A stretch of DNA of 64,000 nucleotides from Providencia stuartii (GCA_900455155.1 UGUC01000002.1:1798001-1862000), one strand, 5' to 3'. Numbered from the stretch's first letter, positions 10,026-20,527 are shown. The notes: a model not told the origin generated them from the sequence alone. Made by a program: numbers and translations.

Positions 10026-11228
10026 ATGTCAAGTAAGCTGGTACTGGTACTAAACTGCGGTAGCTCCTCACTGAAATTCGCCATCATCGATCCAACCAAT
10101 GGCGATGAATATTTATCTGGATTAGCTGAATGCTTTAATCTGCCTGAAGCTCGTATTAAGTGGAAAATGGACGGCGCTAAGCATGAAGCTGAATTAGGTG
10201 CAGGCGCGGCACACAGTGAAGCACTGAACTTCATTGTTAACACTATTCTTGCAGCAAAACCTGAGTTGTCTGCTCAAATTTCTTCTATTGGTCACCGTAT
10301 TGTTCATGGTGGCGAGAAATTCACCTCATCTGTTTTGATCAATGACGACGTCGTTGAAGGCATTAAAGCAGCAGTGCCATTTGCACCTTTGCATAATCCA
10401 GCTCACTTGATTGGTATCGAGGAAGCGAGAAAGGCATTCCCTCATTTAGTACACAAAAACGTAGCGGTTTTCGACACTGCGTTCCATCAAACTATGCCTG
10501 AAGAAGCTTACCTATATGCACTACCATATGAATTATATGAAGAGCATGGTATCCGTCGTTATGGCGCTCACGGAACTAGCCACTACTATGTCTCCCGTGA
10601 AGCGGCGAAAAAATTGAATAAACCGGTTGAAGAGCTTAACGTTATTACCTGCCATTTAGGTAATGGTGGCTCGGTGACGGCGGTTGTTAACGGTCAATGT
10701 GTTGACACCTCTATGGGTCTGACACCATTAGAAGGCTTAGTCATGGGAACGCGTAGTGGTGATATCGACCCTGCGATCATTTTCCATCTACATGACTCAC
10801 TCGGCATGAGCGTTGAGCAGATCAACAAGTTGCTAACAAAAGAGTCTGGCCTTCTCGGCTTAACCGGTGTGACTAGTGACTGCCGTTATGTTGAAGATAA
10901 CTATGCAACCAAAGCCGACGCTAAACGCGCTATGGACGTTTTCTGCCATCGCTTAGCGAAATATGTCGGTGCATACTGTGCATTGATGGAAGGCCGTCTT
11001 GATGCCATTATCTTTACTGGCGGTATCGGCGAAAACTCTGCGCAAGTACGTGAGTTAACGCTGAAGAAACTGGCTCTACTTGGCTTCGAGTGCGACCATG
11101 AGCGCAACTTAGCTGCACGTTTCGGTAAAGAAGGCTTAATCACCACAGATAACAGCCGCCCAGCGCTGGTTATCCCAACTAACGAAGAGTTAGTGATTGC
11201 TCAAGATTCAGCACGCTTAACCGCTTAA
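10026..11228 (+). CDS. ackA: acetate kinase
   Basis: 400-residue cytoplasmic enzyme that interconverts acetyl-phosphate plus ADP with acetate plus ATP. It has the ASKHA-fold signatures: NCGSSSLKF at 10-18, R91 in [10 protein letters not shown]150 in [13 protein letters not shown]182 in [11 protein letters not shown], the phosphate loop HLGNGGS and the adenine-binding [10 protein letters not shown]. Length and sequence match E. coli. It is the first gene of the acetate overflow operon ackA-pta, with an 82-base gap containing a strong hairpin before pta. Confidence 0.98.
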   Translation: MSSKLVLVLNCGSSSLKFAIIDPTNGDEYLSGLAECFNLPEARIKWKMDGAKHEAELGAGAAHSEALNFIVNTILAAKPELSAQISSIGHRIVHGGEKFTSSVLINDDVVEGIKAAVPFAPLHNPAHLIGIEEARKAFPHLVHKNVAVFDTAFHQTMPEEAYLYALPYELYEEHGIRRYGAHGTSHYYVSREAAKKLNKPVEELNVITCHLGNGGSVTAVVNGQCVDTSMGLTPLEGLVMGTRSGDIDPAIIFHLHDSLGMSVEQINKLLTKESGLLGLTGVTSDCRYVEDNYATKADAKRAMDVFCHRLAKYVGAYCALMEGRLDAIIFTGGIGENSAQVRELTLKKLALLGFECDHERNLAARFGKEGLITTDNSRPALVIPTNEELVIAQDSARLTA

Positions 11229-11235
11229 GATTCTC

Positions 11236-11262
11236 TACCGCCAGCCTAACCCGCTGGCGGTA
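11236..11262 (+). terminator. intercistronic hairpin between ackA and pta
   Basis: A 10-bp GC-rich perfect stem (11236-11245 with 11253-11262) with a 7-base loop, 7 bases after the ackA stop. No T run follows, so it more likely stabilises mRNA or attenuates partially than terminates fully. Confidence 0.6.
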
Positions 11263-11310
11263 CTACTTTATGATACTGTTTTATTAGAGTAACCGATTAA
11301 AGAGGTTCCC

Positions 11311-13456
11311 GTGTCTCGTACAATTATGTTAATTCCTACCGGCACTAGCGTTGGTTTGACCAGCGTCAGCTTAGGTGTCGTTCGTTCAATGGAACAAAAA
11401 GGTGTCCAGTTGAGCGTATTTAAACCTATCGCTCAGCCACGTATTTCCGGTAGTAAAGATCAAACCACTGAAGTTTTACGCTCTCATTCAAGTCTCACCA
11501 CTATCGTCGAACCATTAAAAATGGAATATGTAGAGTCACTACTGACTTCTTCAAAAAAAGACGTGCTTATGGAAGAGATTGTTGCCCGTTATCATGAGCA
11601 AACTAAAAATGCTGAAGTGGTATTAATCGAAGGTTTAGTGCCAACGCGTAAGCACTCTTTTGCACAGTCTCTGAACTATGACATCGCAAAAACCTTAGGT
11701 GCAGAAATTGTGTTTGTCACCGCACCGGGTAACAGCAATATAACTCAAATGAAAGAGCGCCTTGAGTTAGTACGTAACGAATTCGGCGGCCAACGCAATA
11801 AAAATATTATCGGGGTTATCGTCAATAAAGTGAATGCCCCTGTTGATGAGCAAGGTCGTACTCGCCCTGACCTCTCTGAAATCTTTGATGATTCGACCAA
11901 AGCAACCATTGCGAATATCACAGCAAAAGATTTAGAGTGCCTAAGTCTACCGGTTCTAGCATCAATCCCTTGGAACTTTGACCTGATTGCAACGCGTGCC
12001 ATCGACATGGCAAGACACTTGAATGCCGACGTTGTTAATGAAGGTGAAATCAATACTCGCCGCGTGAAATCAGTGACTTTTTGTGCTCGTAGTATTCCTC
12101 ATATGCTTGAGCATTTCCGCCCGGGTTCACTCTTAGTGACTTCGGCAGACCGCCCAGATGTATTAGTTTCTGCGTCTCTTTGCGGCAATGAATGGCGTTG
12201 AAATTGGTGCAATCCTGCTAACTGGCGGCTACCAAATCGACGAGCCTATTCGCCAACTCTGTGAACAAGCTTTTGAAACAGGTCTACCTGTATTTATGGT
12301 GAAAAGCAATACATGGCAAACTTCACTGAATCTACAAAGTTTCAGCTTAGAAGTGCCTGCGGATGACCATGAACGTATTGAAAAAATTCAAAACTACGTT
12401 GCTCGTCATATTAGCAGTGAATGGATTGAATCACTCGTGGCTGATTCTGAGCGTCCTAACCGCCTATCACCACCTGCTTTCCGTTATCAATTAACTGAAC
12501 TAGCACGTAAAGCCGGTAAGCGTATTGTTTTACCAGAAGGTGATGAGCCACGTACGGTTAAGGCTGCCTCTATCTGTGCAGAGCGTGGTATTGCAACTTG
12601 CGTACTGTTAGGTAATCCAGAAGATATTCGCCGTGTCGCTGCTGCGCAAGGTATTGAGCTTGGTACAGGCATCGAAATCGTTGATCCTGTGAAGGTACGC
12701 GAAGATTATGTTGCTCGCCTAGTTGAGCTACGCAAAAACAAAGGCATGACCGAAGTTGTTGCTCGTGAGCAACTTGAAGACAATGTTGTTTTGGGTACAT
12801 TAATGCTCGAAAAAGGTGAAGTTGATGGTCTCGTATCCGGTGCCGTCCACACCACAGCAAATACTATCCGTCCACCTCTGCAATTGATCAAAACAGCGCC
12901 GGGTAGCTCATTAGTCTCTTCTGTCTTCTTTATGCTACTCCCTGAGCAAGTCTTCGTTTATGGTGACTGTGCGATCAACCCAGACCCAACCGCAGAGCAA
13001 CTGTCAGAGATTGCTATCCAATCAGCAGATTCCGCGAAAGCCTTTGGTATCGAACCTCGTGTTGCAATGATCTCCTACTCTACTGGTAATTCAGGTGCAG
13101 GAAGTGACGTTGAGAAAGTGCGTGAAGCAACTCGTTTAGCACAAGAAAAACGTCCAGACTTAATGATTGATGGTCCATTGCAGTATGATGCGGCTGTAAT
13201 GGCGGATGTCGCGAAATCAAAAGCACCAAACTCACCTGTTGCAGGTAAAGCTACCGTGTTTATTTTCCCTGACTTGAACACGGGTAACACGACTTATAAA
13301 GCGGTTCAGCGTTCAGCCGACCTCGTTTCTATTGGTCCAATGCTGCAAGGTATGCGTAAACCGGTTAACGACCTATCACGTGGTGCATTGGTCGATGATA
13401 TTGTTTACACCGTTGCTCTGACAGCGATCCAAGCCGTACAAAATGAAAATGCCTAA
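11311..13456 (+). CDS. pta: phosphate acetyltransferase Pta, one internal frameshift
   Basis: Converts acetyl-CoA and phosphate to acetyl-phosphate. It starts with GTG ([17 protein letters not shown]) after AGAGG. The order is an N-terminal P-loop-like domain, a DRTGG regulatory domain (~230-340) and the C-terminal PTA/PTB catalytic domain ([20 protein letters not shown] onward). The frame breaks at VSASL: a T3 run at 12179-12181 has one extra T, so the first part stops at 12201 and the catalytic part is open from before 12188. Removing the T gives [12 protein letters not shown] and exactly 714 residues, the E. coli length. A sequencing error is far more likely than inactivation. Confidence 0.95.
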
Positions 13457-13484
13457 TATAAATTATTAGCATTTTGTCTTAATT

Positions 13485-13521
13485 AAAAAGCCAACTGAAC
13501 AAAAACGGTTGGCTTTGTTTT
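13485..13521 (+). terminator. pta terminator
   Basis: A 9-bp stem (13487-13495 with 13508-13516) with a 12-base A-rich loop, followed by a T-rich tract, 30 bases after the pta stop. Confidence 0.85.
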
Positions 13522-13640
13522 ATCTAACAAAAATACGCGAGACGCTTTTCCTCATCTCCTCTTAACTGCTGAAAATTGCAAGATTAATTACCATTAATAG
13601 TAATAATAAAGGAACATTTAAAATATAATTAAGCGCGGAG

Positions 13641-14810
13641 ATGAGCATGCTAGATGCTTTTAAATATTCAGTAAAATTTGAGCAAGTTGATATTATCAAC
13701 CATTTTAAAAACACCTCAAAAAATAATTTTTCTAAAAAAATAATTGGGGTAGATAATATGAAAAGTTTACAAGATGGGATCTGTTATGGGCTAACTAACT
13801 CTTTTTTATATTATGCTCATGCAAACCAAGAAGAGATCTATGTCACTGAGACATATAACGCTTATAAAAACATAAAAAAAATAAAGTTGGTTGATTTTTT
13901 AAAAGACACCTATCATTATAAAGCCTTTAAAAAACATAGTGAAGCCTTGTTAAATCAGAATTTCAATAAAGCTAGGAACATTCAAAATCATCATCACATG
14001 ATTTATTTTTTAAGAGATATACTGAATAAATTCAATAAAATAAAAAAAGAATATAATGAAGATGACTGTGATTACATAAATAGGTTATTTCAAAAAAACA
14101 CGTTATCAATTAAAGAGGATGAAAAACATTTATATCTAGAGCTACACGAGTTTATCAATAAAGTTTACCATGATGCACTTAATCCTCCTCTTAAGTTAGA
14201 AAAAAACCGTTATAATAACTTAGTTAGTGATGTCTCTTCAAAATGTTTTCAGAATGAAAGCGAAATAGACTCACTGCGCTTTCCACTATTTTTCTCTTTA
14301 GTGAAAGATTATTATTTAGAGCTTACAAAAGAAAGATTAACACAGCTTGAAAATATACAAAATATACATTATGACTCAATTACATCTATTGATTTCGATA
14401 TCACCTTTACATCCAAAGAATTAAAAGCACACATTGAAGATTGCTTAATAAAGAAAAAGAATATTATTGGTAACCTGTGCAGTCAAACGCACTCAATGGG
14501 AATTGTCGTTAAATATAGAAATGGTAAACCTATTTTTGAATTTTTCGAACCGAATAAAGGGCTATTCAAAACAACCGATAAAAGTCATTTTTTTAACTTC
14601 TTAGATGCTCTGTTTAATGATAAGTCATATAAGTTTGAAATGAGAGCCAAAACTGAAGAAAAAACTGTCAGTTTGTCTAGCTCACTGGCTGCAAATCAAA
14701 CATTCAATTATATCCAAGCACCAAGAATAGATGAGCGCTTGGTAAACCAAGATGCAAAAGCATTAAGAATGAAAAGTAGCAAATTAAAACATCACAGAAA
14801 AACAATTTAA
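13641..14810 (+). CDS. low-GC protein with a possible C58 (YopT-like) cysteine-protease layout
   Basis: 389 residues, strongly AT-rich and lysine/asparagine-rich compared with its neighbours, with no signal peptide or membrane segment. Its pattern recalls clan CA C58 peptidases (the YopT/AvrPphB group): a cysteine in DGICYGLTNSF (C48), a late histidine in SQTHSMGIVV (H284) and an acidic turn FFEPNKGLF (E303-N305) about 20 residues further. In YopT the triad is Cys, His, Asp, with an FFDPN-type motif carrying the Asp. The segment between (~70-250) is helical and unrecognised. The tail is basic. The gene stands alone, without a visible secretion signal. The protease call is inference from three short motifs; a LifA/Efa1-like effector domain is another option. 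Confidence 0.5.
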   Translation: MSMLDAFKYSVKFEQVDIINHFKNTSKNNFSKKIIGVDNMKSLQDGICYGLTNSFLYYAHANQEEIYVTETYNAYKNIKKIKLVDFLKDTYHYKAFKKHSEALLNQNFNKARNIQNHHHMIYFLRDILNKFNKIKKEYNEDDCDYINRLFQKNTLSIKEDEKHLYLELHEFINKVYHDALNPPLKLEKNRYNNLVSDVSSKCFQNESEIDSLRFPLFFSLVKDYYLELTKERLTQLENIQNIHYDSITSIDFDITFTSKELKAHIEDCLIKKKNIIGNLCSQTHSMGIVVKYRNGKPIFEFFEPNKGLFKTTDKSHFFNFLDALFNDKSYKFEMRAKTEEKTVSLSSSLAANQTFNYIQAPRIDERLVNQDAKALRMKSSKLKHHRKTI

Positions 14811-14891
14811 CTTATGGGGTTATAAAACTAAAATATTAAAAACCATACCAGCAAATAACCGCTACACCACCTATTAGAAATAACTAACTGA

Positions 14892-14920
14892 TTGATAGGG
14901 CAAAAACACTGCCCTATCAA
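14892..14920. terminator. convergent hairpin between the effector-like gene and the symporter
   Basis: A perfect 11-bp stem (14892-14902 with 14910-14920) with a 7-base loop, between two genes that converge. There is no clear T run on either side, so terminator function is likely but not certain. Confidence 0.55.
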
Positions 14921-14929
14921 CAATAGCAT

Positions 14930-16386
14930 CTAAATCGCTTTTTGCTTTCTACACATCAATAACGATACGACCGTTGCAACAATAATATTTAACACAAATG
15001 CAGCGATACCGATATTCATAAATTCAAGCCCTTTGCCTAACCAAGGGAACAGTTGCGATAACGAAATGTGCTCAATATAAGTCACAGCAAGGAAAATGAC
15101 CCCTGCGATAATACCAGCCATTGCCCCCGTCGCCGTCATAGGGTTCTGTTTTCTAAAGCTCATCAATAACGCGGGGGAAAAATTGGTGCGACAATATTAA
15201 CACCTAATAACATGATAGCCACTAATGTGTCATTGCTGTGAAAAATAAAGTACAAACTCACTAACGCAACCAAAGGCACCATAAAACGCGCATAAATTCC
15301 TGATTGACGTTTCTCTTCACTCACATTTAATGCTTTTTGCACCACTCCCGCCAACATATTAGACGTCGTCAATAATAACATTGAACCAGGTACTAATGCC
15401 GTCAGCATACCCGCGGCACCAATAAGACCAACAATAAGCGGTGAAAATGTGGTTTTAGCGATCTCAAATAACGATAAATCCACCATTGAGCCATCAAGAT
15501 GCGGTATTTGTAATATTGCAGCATAACCAACAAAGAACGCGAACAGCATAATCAAGCTGTATGCAGGAATGAGAATACTATTACGCTTTAATGACTTTTC
15601 ATCTTTAGCTGTAAATACGGCGGCCATATAGTGCGGCCAGCAAAAATAAGCCACTACAGATAAAAAGATAGTTGAGATATACCACGGAATATTCAATCCC
15701 TGCTCAGAAAATGTCAGAAAGCCTGGGCTAGCCGTATCGATAGCACGGAACATATCGCCAAAACTACCGTAGTAATGCAAGGGAATATAAACACCGATAA
15801 AGACAACAACAATTAAGATCATCAAATCTTTTAATGCCGATGTCCATGCTGAACCATGAATACCTGAAATCATCACAAACAAGGTCACTGCAATGATGCC
15901 TATCCAAATCGCCATATCTGCGGGAATAGCACCATAAGAGGCTTGAGAAACAATAATACCAAGCCCTTTAAGCTGCAATACGAAAAGGGGTACCATCGCC
16001 ACAATGGAAATTAGGCTTATCAATAGTGCTAAGCCTTGGCTTTGATATTTTGCCCCAAAAAAGTCAGAGATGGTTCTAATATCATTCTGCTTAGCAAATC
16101 GCCATACACGAGGATGCACCCAATATAGAAATATCCCCATAAAAGCGTTAACCGCCAATGTGTATAATATGGCAGGCCCTTTCCCATATGCCCAGCCACT
16201 CCCCCCTAAAAAAGTAAAGGTAGTATAAATTTCACCTGCACTGAGTAAAAAGACTAATAAAGCGCCATAACTACGTCCACCAACAGACCACCCTTCGTGA
16301 TCCATGGTTTTACCTTTTTTCGACCTCAATGCAAGGTAGATACTCAATAGGAAAAACAGTGTAATGACAACTAAAGCGTAGCTCAT
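14930..16386 (-). CDS. sodium:solute symporter (SSS family), frameshifted
   Basis: Inner-membrane sodium-coupled transporter with about 12 helices, related to PanF/PutP. The first part (16386 to 15163) runs to APIFPPRY and stops; the second part (from 15166) continues LLMSFRKQNPMTATGAMAG. The shift lies in a run of five C (+ strand G) at 15171-15175 and equals one missing base (or two extra). Restored length is about 485 residues, normal for the family. The substrate is unknown; pairing with a DUF3311 protein and an M24 peptidase suggests uptake of a peptide or amino-acid derivative. The start overlaps the DUF3311 stop by 4 bases, so the genes are translationally coupled. Confidence 0.85.
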
Positions 16387-16580
16387 TGTTTTTCCTTATT
16401 CTTTTTAGAGTCTAAAATATTAATTAGCAGCATAATTAAAGCGCTGATCACCACCCAAGCCACAATCCAAAACATTAAAAAAGGCAATCCCATAACAAAA
16501 GGCTCTACGCGATTGGCATAGTAAATACCCACAGTTAGAGCCAGTAGCGGGAAGATCACCAAAAAGTGATACCATTTCAT
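16383..16580 (-). CDS. DUF3311-type small membrane protein
   Basis: 65 residues with two predicted membrane helices (about 5-22 and 30-56) and a charged lysine-rich C terminus. Proteins of this size and layout are commonly encoded immediately before SSS-family symporters and are annotated DUF3311. Its stop overlaps the symporter start (ATGA arrangement), supporting a role as an accessory subunit of that transporter. It starts 18 bases after the peptidase gene. Confidence 0.75.
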   Translation of the reverse strand: MKWYHFLVIFPLLALTVGIYYANRVEPFVMGLPFLMFWIVAWVVISALIMLLINILDSKKNKEKQ

Positions 16581-16598
16581 ACATTAATTCCTTCTTAC

Positions 16599-17834
16599 TT
16601 AACCACCAGAAACCAAATGACGTGGCAAATGGCTGAGCATCTCAACTCCCTCTTCAGTGACTAGCAGCATGTCTTCAATCATAATGCTGCCAATGCCGAT
16701 ACCGTAATAAGGTGTTTCTAGGCTCATCACCATTCCCGGCTGAAACACATCAGTCGTCGCTGCACTCACAAAAGGGGCTTCTTCTAACCCGACAAATACA
16801 CCATCTCCATGCCCTAAGTGACCACGGTTATAGTGTGGTAAGCCAGAACAGCGAATTAATGCCATGGTTTCATTGAACACATCACTTAAACGTACCCCGG
16901 GAGCGACACGGTTGAGCATGTATTCATGGCCTTTATGTATGGTTTGATAAATCTCTTTAACTTTATCGTTAGCATTGCCAACGACAAAGGTTCTTGCAAT
17001 ATCAGCCCCATATCCCGCAACATCAACACCACAATCGAATTTAATAAGATCCCCTTCTTTCGCAGGCACATTTTCCGGTAGCATTTTTGGGGAGAAATCA
17101 CTGCCGACTGAAATTAAATTGAAACGACTGTAGTTAGTTTCTGGAAACTCCATCACTTTAGCTTTAAAAGCTGCGGTTAATTCAGCGGAAGTACAACCCA
17201 CTTTGATTAATTCGCTAGCAGCTTGAATACCCGCTTCTGTAATTTGAGTACTTTTTCTTAAGTGAGCGATTTCCCATTCACTCTTGATAACGCGCAATTC
17301 ATTGAAGAGCGGAGCGGAATCCACTAGATTTAATTCTGGGATCACCTTGTCTAGCCACACTTTCCCCATATGGCTGATTTGACCCAATTCAATGGCTACA
17401 GGTTTACCATATACATCGGCTTCGGCCAGCGCATCTTTTAATAGCGTAAAAATAGTCTCAATCGGGCTATGAATAGGCCTTTGCTTAACAACTTTGCCAT
17501 TATCAGGGTGATAAGGATCATCCACATCAACCCATATTGGGAATGTACGCACTTGTGCATTAGGCATTTCCAATTGCAAATTTGCAGCCTCAAATTCATT
17601 CATAATCACCAGCGATTTCACTGATGGGTCACGAAAAATTACCGCGATCGCCGAGCCTGTTTGCCTAAAGGTATACATGAAGAAACTAGCAAAACCGGTT
17701 AAGTGATAAAAATTATCTCCCACGGTAGCTACGAGGGCTTCAATCCCCTCTCGCTCCATAATCGCACGGGCTTTATTCGTGACATTTTGTAGGTGTTGTT
17801 GTTTTAAAGAAGATACATCTTTATGAATTGTCAT
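16599..17834 (-). CDS. M24-family metallopeptidase (Xaa-Pro peptidase / creatinase-like)
   Basis: 411-residue cytoplasmic enzyme with the pita-bread fold. The creatinase-like N-terminal domain is ~15-180 and the catalytic domain ~185-405. All five metal ligands are present: D267 (KFDCGVD), D278 (GADIARTF), H342 (HLGHGDGVF), E373 (SLETPYY) and E387 (MIEDMLL), so a dinuclear metallohydrolase is expected. The substrate could be a proline-containing peptide or another C-N bond. It is first in a three-gene operon with DUF3311 and the symporter, suggesting uptake followed by cleavage of the same compound. A 17-bp palindrome and a hairpin lie in its upstream region. Confidence 0.88.
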   Translation of the reverse strand: MTIHKDVSSLKQQHLQNVTNKARAIMEREGIEALVATVGDNFYHLTGFASFFMYTFRQTGSAIAVIFRDPSVKSLVIMNEFEAANLQLEMPNAQVRTFPIWVDVDDPYHPDNGKVVKQRPIHSPIETIFTLLKDALAEADVYGKPVAIELGQISHMGKVWLDKVIPELNLVDSAPLFNELRVIKSEWEIAHLRKSTQITEAGIQAASELIKVGCTSAELTAAFKAKVMEFPETNYSRFNLISVGSDFSPKMLPENVPAKEGDLIKFDCGVDVAGYGADIARTFVVGNANDKVKEIYQTIHKGHEYMLNRVAPGVRLSDVFNETMALIRCSGLPHYNRGHLGHGDGVFVGLEEAPFVSAATTDVFQPGMVMSLETPYYGIGIGSIMIEDMLLVTEEGVEMLSHLPRHLVSGG

Positions 17835-17936
17835 TATTTATTCTCTCGGATGGTGCAACATGGTGACCAAGAATTAATTAGCAGGAAGGCATAATTCAGT
17901 GGGCATATAAATATATCAAATAGCCCACTTATTAAT

Positions 17937-17953
17937 TATAACTAATAGTTATA
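17937..17953. promoter_or_regulatory. 17-bp palindrome upstream of the peptidase-symporter operon
   Basis: TATAACTAATAGTTATA: two 7-base arms in inverted repeat around a 3-base centre, about 105 bases before the peptidase start. The size and symmetry fit a dimeric repressor operator, but no regulator gene is adjacent. A further hairpin (17898-17904 with 17923-17929) lies in the same leader. Confidence 0.3.
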
Positions 17954-17997
17954 ATATAGTATCAGTAACACTATAGAATAGAAGACAGTATCAATTA

Positions 17998-18018
17998 AAG
18001 GGCTAAAGCATAGCCCTT
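17998..18018 (-). terminator. possible yfcD terminator
   Basis: A 7-bp stem (17998-18004 with 18012-18018) with a 7-base loop, 20 bases after the yfcD stop. Only a weak T-rich tail follows on the minus strand. Confidence 0.45.
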
Positions 18019-18037
18019 ATCAATTTAAGTCGTTAAG

Positions 18038-18580
18038 TTACGAATTATTTGCACACGAAATAGCTTTCTCAAACTCATTATTCCGTGTTAACCATAAAGA
18101 GAGCGCTTTTAAGGAGTCAGGGGTAAATTCATCACAACGAGCACTAATTTCGGCTGGCGTTAACCAATTCACCTCAACCACCTCAGACTCTTGCAATGCA
18201 AAAGGGCCATGGCTCACACAACTAAACAGACCGCCCCATATACGGCAGTTTTCGCCTTCATAATAAAATAAGCCATGTTCAGCAAACGGCACGCCTGCAA
18301 TGCCTAATTCTTCTTCTGCTTCACGCTTAGCAGAATCTAAAATATTTTCACCTTGAGTCACCACTCCGCCAGCAGTCGCATCTAAGTAGCCCGGATAGAA
18401 ATCTTTACTATCCGTTCGCCTTTGTACCAGTATTTTGCCCATTCCATCATGGACAACAATGTAAGTAGCACGATGGCGCAAGTTCTCTGCTCGCATCTGG
18501 CTACGTGTGGCCTGAGCGATAACCTCATTGTTCTCATCAACAATGTCAACCCATTCAACCACTTCGGTTTGTTCTTCCAT
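18038..18580 (-). CDS. yfcD: NUDIX hydrolase YfcD
   Basis: 180 residues, equal in length to E. coli YfcD. The Nudix box is complete: [13 protein letters not shown] followed by [10 protein letters not shown] satisfies GX5EX7REUXEEXGU. The family resembles isopentenyl-diphosphate isomerase-type Nudix proteins and hydrolyses nucleoside-diphosphate-linked compounds; the exact substrate of YfcD is not settled. Single-gene unit. The start [14 protein letters not shown] is conserved with E. coli. Confidence 0.95.
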   Translation of the reverse strand: MEEQTEVVEWVDIVDENNEVIAQATRSQMRAENLRHRATYIVVHDGMGKILVQRRTDSKDFYPGYLDATAGGVVTQGENILDSAKREAEEELGIAGVPFAEHGLFYYEGENCRIWGGLFSCVSHGPFALQESEVVEVNWLTPAEISARCDEFTPDSLKALSLWLTRNNEFEKAISCANNS

Positions 18581-18878
18581 CCTTAAAACCTTTTTTTAAC
18601 CTGTTAACACAGTTTTTATGCCATAGAACTATTGCCGAAATCGGTCAAGCAAACAGTCTGTAACAAGGTATGCTTTTCACGTTCCCCTTGCAAGTGATAG
18701 CACACAAATTTGAGTATTGATTTCATGTTGCAGGAGCTTTAATAATAGGCTATTTACAGCAACAACAAGCGAATTTTTAGGAAATGCAATGCAGTCTCAG
18801 CAAATTTTATGAGTAGCTGCTATAGTTAGCTCAGATAAGCTTTACACTGATTAGTCCAATTTTTCACAGGAGGCGATT

Positions 18879-19796
18879 ATGCGGATACTTATTACCGGTG
18901 GTACCGGTTTAATTGGTACACCTCTCGTACAACGGCTTGTTGCTCGCTCTGATAAGGTAACAGTACTAAGCCGTTCCCCGCAGAAAGTCTACAGCCGCTT
19001 TTGTAAGGCTATCGAATGTTGGACTTCACTACAGGATAAGCAAGATCTCAATGATTTTGATGCTGTGATTAACCTTGCTGGGGAGCCTATCGCTGAAAAG
19101 CGCTGGAGTGATGAACAAAAAAAATTGTTGTGTGATAGCCGATGGAAAATCACTCAACGCTTAACTGAATTAATCGCTGCAAGTAAAACACCACCGCATA
19201 CTTTTTTATCTGGCTCTGCGGTTGGTTATTATGGCGATCAAGGCCAAGCCGTTGTCACAGAATCAGAGCAGCCACACGATGAATTTACTCATCAACTCTG
19301 CCAACATTGGGAAGCCCTTGCTCAAAATGCGCAATCACCATCGACCCGCGTTTGTTTATTACGTACAGGCATTGTGATGTCATTAAACGGAGGTGCGCTC
19401 GCAAAAGTCCTTCCTATCTTTAAAATGGGGGCTGGTGGCCCAATTGGTCATGGCAAACAATTTATGCCATGGATACATATTAACGATATGGTCAATGCTA
19501 TCTGTTTTTTGCTCGATAACCCAACTTTATCAGGCCCCTTTAATATGACAGCGCCTTATCCTGTCCATAATGACCAATTTGCCGCTATTTTAGGCGAGGT
19601 CATTAACCGCCCCGCTTTTGTTCGAACTCCCGCCTTTATGATTAAGGCCATTTTGGGTGAAGCAGCGACGTTAGTGCTTGGTGGGCAGCAAGCTATCCCA
19701 AAACGCTTGGAAGAGGCGGGTTTTCAATTTGAATATATTGAGTTAAAAATCGCCTTAGAAGATTTATTTAAAACGCGTGATAGTTCAACGAGCTAG
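18879..19796 (+). CDS. yfcH: YfcH, SDR-family NAD(P)-binding epimerase-like protein
   Basis: 305-residue atypical short-chain dehydrogenase. The N-terminal Rossmann motif is ITGGTGLIG (4-12), followed by the YfcH-type AGEPIAEKRW motif and a C-terminal DUF1731 domain (roughly the last 50 residues, including GGQQAIPKRLEEAGF). The catalytic Tyr region is GSAVGYYGD. The start has a strong AGGAGG site. No physiological substrate is known; related proteins include plant SulA homologues. It converges with ubiX. Confidence 0.94.
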   Translation: MRILITGGTGLIGTPLVQRLVARSDKVTVLSRSPQKVYSRFCKAIECWTSLQDKQDLNDFDAVINLAGEPIAEKRWSDEQKKLLCDSRWKITQRLTELIAASKTPPHTFLSGSAVGYYGDQGQAVVTESEQPHDEFTHQLCQHWEALAQNAQSPSTRVCLLRTGIVMSLNGGALAKVLPIFKMGAGGPIGHGKQFMPWIHINDMVNAICFLLDNPTLSGPFNMTAPYPVHNDQFAAILGEVINRPAFVRTPAFMIKAILGEAATLVLGGQQAIPKRLEEAGFQFEYIELKIALEDLFKTRDSSTS

Positions 19797-19806
19797 TTTG
19801 AGCAGG

Positions 19807-19838
19807 CTACTGACCATTCAATGCGTCATGGTCAGTAG
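19807..19838. terminator. convergent hairpin between yfcH and ubiX
   Basis: A perfect 11-bp stem (19807-19817 with 19828-19838) with a 10-base loop, between two converging genes. T runs are absent, so termination would be inefficient or factor-assisted. Confidence 0.5.
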
Positions 19839-19881
19839 ATTAACTAAACGGCGACAATTTATAACTGGCAATCGAATAAAA

Positions 19882-20454
19882 CTATTTCCCACCCTGCCAG
19901 CGGGTAAATAAATCTTGGTCTAATTCAATATCAAATTGATCGAGGATTCGGTTCACTGTTTGGTCAACAATATCTTGAATGGATTTAGGCTGATGATAAA
20001 AGGCTGGCATTGGCGGCATAATGACCGCTCCCATTTCAGCCGCTTGCACCAGTAACTTTAAATGCCCTAAATGCAGCGGTGTTTCACGTACCCCTAGAAC
20101 GAGTTTTTTACCTTCTTTCAAGACCACATCGGCAGCACGAGTGACTAATGTATCGGTATAGCTGTGTACAATGCCAGAAAGTGTTTTCATGGTGCATGGC
20201 ATAATCACCATACCCGTTGTACGAAAGGAGCCGGAAGAAATAGCCGCGGCGATATCGCGGCTATCATAATGATGATCAGCTAATTGCTGAACCTCTTTGA
20301 CACTATAATGTGTTTCTAATGATAAGGTTTGACGGGCCGCTGCGCTCATCACTAAATGGGTTTCCACATTCTTAACAGGTTTTAGCACCTCTAATAACCT
20401 AACGCCATAGATTGCGCCACTTGCTCCTGTTAACCCAATGATTAGCTTCTTCAT
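19882..20454 (-). CDS. ubiX: flavin prenyltransferase UbiX
   Basis: 190 residues (E. coli 189). Attaches a dimethylallyl group to FMN, making the prenyl-FMN cofactor that the decarboxylase UbiD needs in ubiquinone synthesis. The start at 20454 (MKKLIIGLTGASGAIYG) has a GGGGAG ribosome site; the frame is open for 45 more bases upstream without support. The flavin-binding GASGAIYGVRLLE and MPCTMKTLSGI motifs are present. In E. coli ubiX follows purF; here an accessory island of about 5.7 kb separates them. Confidence 0.96.
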   Translation of the reverse strand: MKKLIIGLTGASGAIYGVRLLEVLKPVKNVETHLVMSAAARQTLSLETHYSVKEVQQLADHHYDSRDIAAAISSGSFRTTGMVIMPCTMKTLSGIVHSYTDTLVTRAADVVLKEGKKLVLGVRETPLHLGHLKLLVQAAEMGAVIMPPMPAFYHQPKSIQDIVDQTVNRILDQFDIELDQDLFTRWQGGK

Positions 20455-20527
20455 TCTGCTCCCCGCACGATTCGATATCACCAACAACCATAGTAGCAAT
20501 TATCGCAATGAAAAGCCCTTAAATCTA

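Noticed and set aside
11311..13456. Programmed frameshifting in pta and the other split genes
   Set aside because: The runs differ in type (A, T, C, G), are not slippery heptamers with downstream structures, and the same genes are unsplit in relatives. Only the IS3 A6G site fits programmed shifting.
12188..13456. Separate catalytic-only Pta gene
   Set aside because: The ATG at 12188 lies inside the conserved N-terminal region and has no ribosome site; the two frames restore a 714-residue Pta.
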